Assembly (NCBI GenBank): GCA_036675955.1
Contig: JAKFDW010000060.1
Span: 1 to 26,823 of the forward strand
Direction of reading: 5' to 3'
Origin: Pollutimonas sp036675955
Lineage (GTDB): Bacteria; Pseudomonadota; Gammaproteobacteria; Burkholderiales; Burkholderiaceae_B
DNA length: 26,823 bases
The notes below the pieces were generated by a model. It ran no database searches. It was given only the letters and a program-made list of their open reading frames with translations, and was not told where the DNA came from. Each line of letters opens with the position of its first letter. Within the stretch, counting starts at the first letter, position 1. The position numbers were made by a program, and so were the translations under genes. Positions 6,075-12,900 of the stretch are shown in pieces.

Positions 6075-7283
6075 GCTACTTCTATTTTCATGCTGATGGC
6101 CGGCTGTGGCTCCACGCAAACCACGGCGCAACCACCGTCCTCCGCAACAACCAAGTCCGTAATGCTTGCGAAGATGCCAGACCAGCCGGGCACCGACACC
6201 GCACTTTCCAGTGTGCCGATCCAGGCAGGTTCCTCCGTAGCCAATGACAGCGGCTTTCTGGGGCCGGATGGAGAACTCACGCCCGATATCCTCGCCTACG
6301 CCCAAGAGGTGTCCCAGGTGCGCGGCGTGCCTTTGACGCACGTCGTAGACATATTGAAAACAGCCCAGTACAACGCCACAGCATCCCGACTGATGAAACC
6401 GGGCAAAACCCGCATACGCCGTAGCTGGGTCACCTACCGCAATCGTTTTGTCGAGCCGGTGCGCATCGATCGAGGCGTGGAATTCTGGTCGGAACACAAA
6501 TCGACGCTCGACAGAACGGCGCGGGAATACGGCGTGCCCCCGTCCATCATCGTGGCCATCATCGGCGTGGAAACCGTTTATGGCCGTAACACCGGAAACT
6601 TCCGCGTCCTCGACGCGCTCGCGACGCTGGGCTTTCGCTATCCGGACAGCAGCCGGCCCGAACGCAGCCAGCTGTTCCGCGATCAATTGGCGGATCTCAT
6701 ACAACTGGATCACCAGGAAAAACTGGATGCGCGCACGGTGGAAGGTTCGTTTGCGGGAGCAATGGGCTTGCCGCAATTCATGCCGGGAAGCCTGATGCGC
6801 TATGCCGCGGACGGGGACAAGGATGGGCGCATCGACCTGCTTTACAGTGTTGATGACGCCATCGTGTCGGTCGCGCGTTTCTTGAGGCTGCATGGCTGGC
6901 AACCCGGACTTCCGGTTTTTGCACCGCTGGTCCTTCCCGAGAACCCTCAAAAACTGGTGGTGGGCGGACTCTATCCCACTATCGACTGGGCGACCTTGCA
7001 GAGTCATGGCGCCAAGGCCAGGCCGGTTGTGGGCAACCGGATAAAGTCGGAAACACTGGCAGCCCACGCCTCATCGCCCGATGTTCCGGCATCCGCATGG
7101 AAGCAGCACAAGCTGGGCGTTGTGGACCTGCTGGACGAACCGCGCAACACGGCGGAATACCGTACCGGCACGCCGAATTTTTTCGCGATCACGCATTACA
7201 ACCGCAGCTATTTCTACGCGACCTCCGTTGCCGACCTGGCGCAAGCCCTGGCGGACCGCGTCGGATACGGAGGCCCGAACTGA
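6048..7283 (+). CDS. mltB: Lytic murein transglycosylase B (lipoprotein)
   Basis: This 411-aa periplasmic, outer-membrane-anchored enzyme cleaves the MurNAc-GlcNAc bond of peptidoglycan to form 1,6-anhydroMurNAc. A lipoprotein signal peptide covers residues 1-19 with lipobox M-A-G-C20. After a Ser/Thr/Ala-rich linker (about 21-70) comes the SLT domain of the MltB family, with GVETVYGRNTGNFRVLDAL containing the catalytic Glu175, then ALATLGFRYP, and GAMGLPQFMPGSLMRYAADG. AAGGAAG at 6038-6044 is the ribosome binding site and fixes the start. Its 3' end is 9 bp from the stop of convergent cysM, with no terminator between. Its promoter must lie within the divergent deacetylase coding region; an AT-rich stretch at 6019-6027 is a candidate -10. 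Confidence 0.94.
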   Translation: MFKPARILQATSIFMLMAGCGSTQTTAQPPSSATTKSVMLAKMPDQPGTDTALSSVPIQAGSSVANDSGFLGPDGELTPDILAYAQEVSQVRGVPLTHVVDILKTAQYNATASRLMKPGKTRIRRSWVTYRNRFVEPVRIDRGVEFWSEHKSTLDRTAREYGVPPSIIVAIIGVETVYGRNTGNFRVLDALATLGFRYPDSSRPERSQLFRDQLADLIQLDHQEKLDARTVEGSFAGAMGLPQFMPGSLMRYAADGDKDGRIDLLYSVDDAIVSVARFLRLHGWQPGLPVFAPLVLPENPQKLVVGGLYPTIDWATLQSHGAKARPVVGNRIKSETLAAHASSPDVPASAWKQHKLGVVDLLDEPRNTAEYRTGTPNFFAITHYNRSYFYATSVADLAQALADRVGYGGPN

Positions 7284-7292
7284 CGGCAGGTA

Positions 7293-8198
7293 TCAGTTGA
7301 ATACGCCCGTGGACAAATACCGGTCGCCACGGTCGCACACAATGAATACGATGGTTGAATTGCGCACCCTGCCCGCTACGCGCATTGCGGCTACCAAAGC
7401 ACCGGCCGAAGAAATGCCGCCGAAAATCCCTTCTTCGGCGGCAAGACGCCTTGCCATGTCTTCGGCCTCGGCCTGGCCTATGGCTTCGAATGCATCGACT
7501 TCGCTGGGCTGGTAAATGGATGGCTGGTAGGCCTCGGGCCATTTGCGTATGCCCGGGATCTGTGCGCCTTCGGCGGGCTGTGCGCCTATGATCTGGATTT
7601 GCGGATTCTGCGATCGCAAATAGCCAGCCACGCCCATGATGGTACCGGTGGTTCCCATGGCGCTGACAAAATGGCTGATCCGCCCTTCAGTCTGCTGCCA
7701 CAACTCGGGACCGGTGCTTTCATGATGGGCCCTGGGATTGTCGGCATTGGCGAATTGATCAAGAACCTTGCCCTTGCCTTCGGCCTGCATCTTGTTGGCG
7801 AGGTCGCGTGCGTATTCCATGCCGCCCTGGCTGGCGGGCGTCAGTATGAACTCGGCGCCGTATGCCGCCATGGCGGCGCGCCGCTCGACCGACAGATTAT
7901 CGGGCATGATGAGTATCATTTTATAGCCGCGGACCGCTGCCATCATGGCCAAGGCAATGCCGGTATTGCCGCTGGTTGCCTCGATGAGGGTATCGCCCGG
8001 CTTGATATCGCCGCGCGCTTCGGCATGACGGATCATGGAGCTGGCCGCGCGGTCTTTGACGGAGCCTGCAGGGTTATTTCCCTCGAGCTTTGCCAGAATG
8101 ACATTGCCGCGCTGCTCTCCGGCTTCGCCAGGAATGCGTTGCAGGCGAACAAGAGGCGTGGCACCTATGGTGTCTTCGATAGTGGGATACGTTTTCAT
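7293..8198 (-). CDS. cysM: Cysteine synthase B (O-acetylserine sulfhydrylase, CysM type)
   Basis: This 301-aa PLP enzyme makes cysteine from O-acetylserine and sulfide, or S-sulfocysteine from thiosulfate. The PLP lysine is Lys48 in LEGNNPAGSVKDR; the N-N-P-A-G form rather than N-P-x-G-S is the CysM hallmark. EATSGNTGIALAMMAA is the substrate/PLP-phosphate segment, and GTTGTIMG binds the phosphate. The start MKTYPTIEDTIGATPLVRLQ at 8198 matches the family. No strong Shine-Dalgarno is seen upstream; a TATTAT hexamer lies just 7 nt before the ATG, but it has no good -35. It is tail to tail with mltB and lies 55 bp after the ComEA-like gene on the same strand. Confidence 0.95.
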   Translation of the reverse strand: MKTYPTIEDTIGATPLVRLQRIPGEAGEQRGNVILAKLEGNNPAGSVKDRAASSMIRHAEARGDIKPGDTLIEATSGNTGIALAMMAAVRGYKMILIMPDNLSVERRAAMAAYGAEFILTPASQGGMEYARDLANKMQAEGKGKVLDQFANADNPRAHHESTGPELWQQTEGRISHFVSAMGTTGTIMGVAGYLRSQNPQIQIIGAQPAEGAQIPGIRKWPEAYQPSIYQPSEVDAFEAIGQAEAEDMARRLAAEEGIFGGISSAGALVAAMRVAGRVRNSTIVFIVCDRGDRYLSTGVFN

Positions 8199-8253
8199 GC
8201 TCGAAATAATACACCCATCATGCTTACCGTTGGATAAAAAGCCGATGCCTTGG

Positions 8254-8739
8254 TCACTTCTTCGAGGATGAGCTCTGCACCGCAGCGGCGCCGTTTCCAC
8301 CCACTGTCAGTCCGGCCGCCTGCAATGAGGCTGCCTTTTTCGGCCCTATGCCTTTGACGCGATCGGACAGGTCTTCAAAGGATTCGTACCGGCCTCCGCG
8401 CTTGCGCTCGTCGATGATGATTTGTGCCGTCCGGGGGCCTATGCCGCGCACGCTTTGCAGTTGCTGCTGTGTCGCATTATTGACGTCGATGGCCAATGCC
8501 AGGGTTGGCGCAAGAGCACTGGCCAGGATGCCTGCGCGCGCGAGCAGGGTTCCCGATGCTGCCGGCAGCGCACTTGCCGCCGGAAGGCCCATGCCGGTGG
8601 CAAGACTCATGGCGCCCAGTGTCAATCCGACCAAAGAGCGGCGTTTCGTCTGGCAAGCGCTCGGGCTCGACGGCGTCGCAGAGCCGGCCTCGCCATGCGG
8701 CACTGGGCGTGCCACGGTAGATTGCGTGAAGGGATTCAT
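8254..8739 (-). CDS. ComEA-like helix-hairpin-helix DNA-binding protein, exported
   Basis: This is a 161-aa protein. Residues 84-147 form a ComEA-type domain: DVNNATQQQLQSVRGIGPRT, then a second hairpin VKGIGPKKAASLQ. Such domains bind DNA without sequence specificity, and in competent bacteria ComEA holds incoming DNA in the periplasm. The N-terminus is unusually long. About 30 polar residues precede KRRSLVGL (Arg33-Arg34), followed by hydrophobic stretches at about 35-56 and 64-83, so it may be exported by Sec or by Tat, or be membrane bound. The ATG at 8739 has GGAG 7 nt upstream, which rules out the longer in-frame ATG at 8790. No other competence gene is nearby. The function is likely DNA binding in the envelope; competence is not shown. 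Confidence 0.82.
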   Translation of the reverse strand: MNPFTQSTVARPVPHGEAGSATPSSPSACQTKRRSLVGLTLGAMSLATGMGLPAASALPAASGTLLARAGILASALAPTLALAIDVNNATQQQLQSVRGIGPRTAQIIIDERKRGGRYESFEDLSDRVKGIGPKKAASLQAAGLTVGGNGAAAVQSSSSKK

Positions 8740-8802
8740 TGCGGTCTCCGGAAGAGTTGTCAGAAACGCAATGATCCTTTTATTTGGCACTCAGCCACAG
8801 TC

Positions 8803-8844
8803 GCTCGGCGGCATATAGTCCATGCGTAAAGCTACCCGCCGAGC
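8803..8844. repeat. 9-bp inverted repeat just after hldD
   Basis: GCTCGGCGG (8803-8811) and CCGCCGAGC (8836-8844) are perfect inverted copies with a 24-nt loop. They begin 8 bp after the hldD stop codon, so the hldD mRNA would end in a GC-rich stem-loop. There is no U-tract, so it is either an RNA-protecting structure or part of a Rho-dependent end. Confidence 0.45.
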
Positions 8845-8851
8845 TCTTGTC

Positions 8852-9838
8852 CTAGGCGGCCAGCAGCGCGTTCACATAGGCCGAGACGCCGGTCTGCACA
8901 TCGTTGAATGGCTTGTCGTAGCCTGCTGCGCGGAGTTGGGTCAGGTCGGCTTCGGTATGGCTTTGGTAGCGTCCCTTGAGATCGTCTGGAAACGGGATGT
9001 ACCGCAGCAGTCCCTGTGCCACTAAGTCTTCCAGCGGCAGCTCCGGCATGCCGCCATGTGCGCGCATCGTGTTGACGACCGTTCGGGCCACGTCATTGAA
9101 TGGCTGCGCGCGGCCCGTACCGCAATTGAACACGCCGGACTTTTCGGGATGATCGAGAAAGAACAGATTCACGTCCACCACGTCGTCCACGTAGATGAAA
9201 TCCCGCGACTGGCCGCCGTCGCCATAGCCGTCCCAGCCGCCGAACAGCCGCACATGCCCTTCTGCCTTGAACTGGTTCATGTTATGGAATGCCACGGACG
9301 CCATGCGCCCTTTGTGCTGTTCCTGCGGCCCGTAGACGTTGAAGTAACGCAAGCCCACGACCGGCGCGGTCAGCGACGCGAGATGGCGGCGCAATACCTG
9401 ATCGAACAGAAACTTGGAATAGCCGTAGACATTCAGCGGCGACTCATACTGGATGTTTTCCGCATATACCGGTCCGGCGCCGTAGACAGCCGCCGATGAC
9501 GCGTACAGCATCGGGATCTTGTTTGCCTGGCAGTACTGGAACAGCTCGAGCGTGACGCGGTAGTTGTTATCGAGCATGTACTGGCCATTGCGCTCGGTGG
9601 TGTCCGAGCACGCGCCCTGATGCAGCACGGCTTCGACCTTGCCCAGCTCGCCCAACGCGATGCGCCGGCGAAACTCGTCCTTGTGCATGTAGTCGGAAAT
9701 CTGCCCTTTGACCAGATTCACGAATTTGTCGCCTTCAGTCAGGTCGTCGACGACGAGAATATCGGTGTGGCCGCGACGATTCAAGCCACGGACAAGATTG
9801 CTTCCTATGAAGCCAGCGCCTCCGGTTACTACTATCAT
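8852..9838 (-). CDS. hldD: ADP-L-glycero-D-manno-heptose 6-epimerase
   Basis: This 328-aa member of the extended short-chain dehydrogenase family (also called RfaD) converts ADP-D-glycero-D-manno-heptose to the L-glycero form, the precursor of the lipopolysaccharide inner core. The NAD(P)-binding motif is GGAGFIGSN (residues 6-14), and the catalytic pair is Tyr138-x3-Lys142 in NVYGYSKFLFDQ. LYASSAAVYG holds the conserved serine region. The start at 9838 has GGAGG upstream inside the end of rfaE1, and the ATG overlaps the rfaE1 stop (ATGA). It is the last gene of lapA-lapB-rfaE1-hldD. Confidence 0.97.
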   Translation of the reverse strand: MIVVTGGAGFIGSNLVRGLNRRGHTDILVVDDLTEGDKFVNLVKGQISDYMHKDEFRRRIALGELGKVEAVLHQGACSDTTERNGQYMLDNNYRVTLELFQYCQANKIPMLYASSAAVYGAGPVYAENIQYESPLNVYGYSKFLFDQVLRRHLASLTAPVVGLRYFNVYGPQEQHKGRMASVAFHNMNQFKAEGHVRLFGGWDGYGDGGQSRDFIYVDDVVDVNLFFLDHPEKSGVFNCGTGRAQPFNDVARTVVNTMRAHGGMPELPLEDLVAQGLLRYIPFPDDLKGRYQSHTEADLTQLRAAGYDKPFNDVQTGVSAYVNALLAA

Positions 9839-10764
9839 GCTAATTCCTCCGCGGTAACGACTGACGTTCCCAGTTTGCCTACAACAACACCGCCCGCGCG
9901 ATTGGCCCATAGCACGGCATCAAACCAGCTAAGCCCAGTTGCGCGGGTAACGGCCAGCGTGGCCAATACCGTGTCGCCGGCGCCCGAAACGTCAAACACT
10001 TCATGGGCATGCGCATCAGTGTGCTGACGTCCATGCTCGGTGAACAAGGTCATTCCCTGCTCGGACCGGGTAACAAGCAGGGCTTCGAGGTTCAGATCGG
10101 CCCGAAGCTTCTGGGCGCGGTCCTCGAGTTCCTGTTCAGACTGCCAGCGGCCGACGGCCTCCTGCATTTCGGAGCGGTTCGGCGTGATCATGGTGGCACC
10201 GCTATAACGCTGGTACAGATGTCCTTTGGGGTCGACAAGCACTGGAATACCGGCTTCGCGCGCCATGCGTATCAGGGAGCCGACCTGCGCCAGCGCCCCT
10301 TTGGCGTAATCGGACAAGACCAGGATATCGTGCTGGCCGATCAGCTCGCGTGCCCGCGCATCGAAGTCGGCGATGCCTTGCGTGCCAGGCCCCTCTTCGA
10401 AATCGACCCGCAGCAACTGCTGCTGCCGACCAAGGACGCGCATTTTGAGCGTGGTCGGCGCGACTGAATCGACGATCAGGCAAGGTCGAATTCCGGCCTC
10501 GTGGACCAGCGCCTGCACCTTGTCGCCGGCTTCATCGTTACCGACCAGGCCCAGCAAGCTGGCCTGGGCACCCAGAGCCACGATATTGCGCGCCACATTG
10601 GCTGCACCGCCCAGCCGGTCTTCGCGGCGGGCAACACGCACCACGGGCACGGGCGCCTCGGGCGAAATACGCTCGACCTCGCCGAACCAATAGCGATCAA
10701 GCATGACATCGCCCGCCACCAGGATTTTTACGCGGCTGACCGCCTTTGCCGGAAAAGGCGTCAT
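9835..10764 (-). CDS. rfaE1: D-glycero-beta-D-manno-heptose-7-phosphate kinase
   Basis: This 309-aa PfkB/ribokinase-fold enzyme phosphorylates heptose 7-phosphate at C1 in ADP-heptose synthesis. Signatures are VAGDVMLDRYWFGEVERISP at the N-terminus, GGAANVARNIVALGA, and the catalytic DVSGAGDTVLATLA near the C-terminus. It covers only the kinase half of the E. coli bifunctional HldE; the adenylyltransferase (RfaE2/HldC) must be encoded elsewhere, as is usual in this group. It overlaps lapB upstream and hldD downstream by ATGA, so the three genes are translationally coupled. Confidence 0.95.
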   Translation of the reverse strand: MTPFPAKAVSRVKILVAGDVMLDRYWFGEVERISPEAPVPVVRVARREDRLGGAANVARNIVALGAQASLLGLVGNDEAGDKVQALVHEAGIRPCLIVDSVAPTTLKMRVLGRQQQLLRVDFEEGPGTQGIADFDARARELIGQHDILVLSDYAKGALAQVGSLIRMAREAGIPVLVDPKGHLYQRYSGATMITPNRSEMQEAVGRWQSEQELEDRAQKLRADLNLEALLVTRSEQGMTLFTEHGRQHTDAHAHEVFDVSGAGDTVLATLAVTRATGLSWFDAVLWANRAGGVVVGKLGTSVVTAEELA

Positions 10765-12044
10765 TTCATTTCCTCCAGGCGACGCGGCTCATAGGTTTCC
10801 CAGGAATTGCAACCGGGGCACTGCCAATAGAAATTGCGCGCTTCAAACCCGCATACGCGGCACGAATAACGGTCGAGCCGCTGGGTGTGTTTATGAATGA
10901 GAGAGCGCAGAAGGCTGAGATCGGCACCCGCGGCGATCTCCTTTGCGGAAGCCGCCGTTGCAAGCGCACTGCCGGCCGCCGCGGTGCCGGCGCCAGCGGG
11001 CGAACTGCCGGCATCGGTTGCGCCGCTGCTGGCCAGCTCGGCTTCAAGCAGGCGATCCAGCCCGAGCAATGATGGATGCGCACGCAATGCCTCGCGCGCA
11101 AATGTCCAGGCCGGTTTGTGGCCTTCCTGAGCGCGAAGCTCGCGAAATACGACGTTGAACGTATCGAGCGAGGGATACCGCATATAGTGATTGCGAAGCA
11201 ACTGCAAGCCTTCATGCTCTTGACCGACACGCCGGTAGCTCTCCAGGATATCGGCAGCCACCAGGCTGACGTATTCGGGCGCAATGTCCAGAATGGAAAC
11301 CAGATAACTGCGCTCGCGCTCAGGCTTGTTGTTGAGCCGTGCCAGGTGCGCGCGCTCCATGGCAATGCGCGCTTCAGAGGCCTGGCCTCCGGCCTTCGTG
11401 CCCAATGCCGCAGCCGCATTGTCTGCCGCGTCGAGCGCCTCTTCGGCGGCAGGAATATCGGGCGGTTTGGAGGCCATGGCGGCGACGGCGCGCTCGCACT
11501 GGTAGTGGATCAGTTGCGGTACCGGCTCGTCCACCAGTGCGCGCAGGCGCTTTACCGCTTCGATGGCGCGGGGCCAATCGTGTTCGGATTCGTAAATTCG
11601 TATCAGCGCCCTGACCGCTGGCACGGCAAAGCGGCTGTCGAGAACCTGTTCGAAAGCCTGTTCTGCGCGGTCGAGCATCCCGGCCTTGAGGAAGTCCTGC
11701 GCCAGTTCATGCTGGGCATTTTCGCGATCGGCCTGCGCCAGGTCGGCCCGCGACAGAAGGCTCTGATGGACACGTATGGCACGCTCCATCTCGCCGCGAC
11801 GGCGAAACAGGCTGCCCAACGCAAAATGCAATTCCGTTGTCTCGGGATCGAGCTTGGCCACTTCGACGAAGGCATCAATGGCACGGTCCGGCTCTTCGTT
11901 GAGCAGGAAATTCAGTCCCTTGAAATAGGAGTTGGGCAAGCTGCGTGTTTCGGACAGCATTTGCCGGATGTCGACACGCGCGGCTATCCAGCCCAAGGCA
12001 AACAGCAATGGTAAAAATATCAACCACCAGGGTTCAAAATCCAC
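10761..12044 (-). CDS. lapB: Lipopolysaccharide assembly protein B (TPR, rubredoxin-like)
   Basis: This is a 427-aa inner-membrane protein. In E. coli LapB (YciM) recruits LpxC to FtsH for degradation and so limits lipopolysaccharide synthesis. The N-terminal membrane helix is residues 5-22. Tetratricopeptide repeats fill about 35-335 (for example LNFLLNEEPDRAIDAFVEVA). The C-terminal rubredoxin-like metal site is Cys395-x2-Cys398 and Cys409-x2-Cys412. E. coli LapB has 389 residues; the excess here is a ~37-residue Ala/Gly/Ser-rich linker at 338-374, between the TPR part and the metal domain. The gene lies 21 bp after lapA and overlaps rfaE1 by ATGA, joining control of lipid A synthesis to heptose synthesis. 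Confidence 0.94.
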   Translation of the reverse strand: MDFEPWWLIFLPLLFALGWIAARVDIRQMLSETRSLPNSYFKGLNFLLNEEPDRAIDAFVEVAKLDPETTELHFALGSLFRRRGEMERAIRVHQSLLSRADLAQADRENAQHELAQDFLKAGMLDRAEQAFEQVLDSRFAVPAVRALIRIYESEHDWPRAIEAVKRLRALVDEPVPQLIHYQCERAVAAMASKPPDIPAAEEALDAADNAAAALGTKAGGQASEARIAMERAHLARLNNKPERERSYLVSILDIAPEYVSLVAADILESYRRVGQEHEGLQLLRNHYMRYPSLDTFNVVFRELRAQEGHKPAWTFAREALRAHPSLLGLDRLLEAELASSGATDAGSSPAGAGTAAAGSALATAASAKEIAAGADLSLLRSLIHKHTQRLDRYSCRVCGFEARNFYWQCPGCNSWETYEPRRLEEMK

Positions 12045-12065
12045 TATTCATAACCTCGGGGTAGT

Positions 12066-12389
12066 TTAGAGTGGCGCCAGGGGAGCAACCGTTTCTGGTG
12101 CCACCGCTGCGCCGGGAACGTTGGGGTACTTGAGCTGGTCTTCAAGACGCGCAACATCGCGCCGCAGCTTGTTCGCCTCGCGACGGCGCCGCATGATGGC
12201 TGGTGCCGCGATCAGCAGGCCAAGCACTACGCCCAGTACAAAAACGGTCAGCATCACCACGATAAGCGGCACATCCGTTACCACGTGATCGGCAAAAAAC
12301 CTGACGTCCACCGGACCCGTATTTTTAAGGGCGAACATCAGGACGACAACAAATACCACCAGCCGCAATATCCATACGAGATAGCGCAT
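12066..12389 (-). CDS. lapA: Lipopolysaccharide assembly protein A domain protein
   Basis: This is a 107-aa inner-membrane protein of the LapA (YciS, DUF1049) family, the usual partner of LapB. Two transmembrane helices are at about residues 4-20 and 41-62, joined by the conserved ALKNTGPVDVRFF segment. A charged, probably helical cytoplasmic tail (68-88, RRRREANKLRRDVARLEDQL) and a Pro/Ala-rich end follow. ATG 12389 is preferred to 12422 because GGAG lies 8 nt upstream and the family starts M-R-Y-L. It begins the operon lapA-lapB-rfaE1-hldD, after the ihfB terminator. A TACAAT hexamer 35-40 bp upstream may be the -10, with no clear -35. Confidence 0.93.
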   Translation of the reverse strand: MRYLVWILRLVVFVVVLMFALKNTGPVDVRFFADHVVTDVPLIVVMLTVFVLGVVLGLLIAAPAIMRRRREANKLRRDVARLEDQLKYPNVPGAAVAPETVAPLAPL

Positions 12390-12463
12390 AACGAACACTC
12401 CAATAAACCGGGATTTGGACAATTGTAAGGGGAATCCTGCGCAATGCTTCGAGGCGGCCGCAT

Positions 12464-12493
12464 AAAAAACGGGCCCTCGAATAGAGAGCCCGT
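12464..12493 (-). terminator. Intrinsic terminator at the end of the gyrA-ihfB operon
   Basis: A 10-bp stem with one G-T wobble (12469-12478 paired with 12484-12493) and a 5-nt loop are followed on the minus strand by six T. It lies 43 bp after the ihfB stop codon and before lapA, so it separates the long gyrA...ihfB operon from the lap operon. Confidence 0.93.
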
Positions 12494-12535
12494 AAATGTC
12501 GGCCGAGTTGCATGATGCCGCCCGGCTAAACCGAC

Positions 12536-12895
12536 CTACCCGTGCATGATGCGCGTATCGAATTCGCCTAGTGCGACGGAGGGTTCGTTCGCGGCTGCCT
12601 TGACTTCGTCGTCGTAGGCAGAGTCGACGCGTTCGCGCAATTCCTTGCCGGCCTTGAAGTGCGGCACCTGTTTACCAGGCACCAGCACCTTTTCGCCCGA
12701 CTTGGGATTGCGACCTACGCGTGGCGAACGTTCGGACAGGGAAAAACTTCCGAAACCCCGAATCTCGATGCGTTGACCTCCGGCCAAAGCCTGGGTCATC
12801 GCTTCGAGCACTGTCTTGACGGCGTAATCCGTGTCGCGCACAGCTAATTGCGGGTAACGACTGGCAAGGATCGCTATCAGTTCAGACTTGGTCAC
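12536..12895 (-). CDS. ihfB: Integration host factor beta subunit
   Basis: This 119-aa DNA-bending nucleoid protein is the partner of IHF alpha. The HU/IHF signature is intact: MTKSELIAILASRYPQL at the dimer N-terminus, RIEIRGFGSFSLSERSPRVGR on the DNA-contacting arm, NPKSGEKVLVPGKQVPHFK with the intercalating proline, and GKELRERV. Typical IHF-beta ends near residue 94; here about 25 more residues (DEVKAAANEPSVALGEFDTR and so on) follow, partly acidic. The gene lies 5 bp after rpsA, the conserved rpsA-ihfB arrangement, and is last in the operon. Confidence 0.96.
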   Translation of the reverse strand: MTKSELIAILASRYPQLAVRDTDYAVKTVLEAMTQALAGGQRIEIRGFGSFSLSERSPRVGRNPKSGEKVLVPGKQVPHFKAGKELRERVDSAYDDEVKAAANEPSVALGEFDTRIMHG

Positions 12896-12900
12896 ATCAA

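Noticed and set aside
8198..8236. cysM as a second leaderless gene (TATTAT 7 nt before its ATG)
   Set aside because: The -10 is good, but at any 16-19 bp spacing the -35 matches at most 3 of 6 bases, so the case is too weak to claim.
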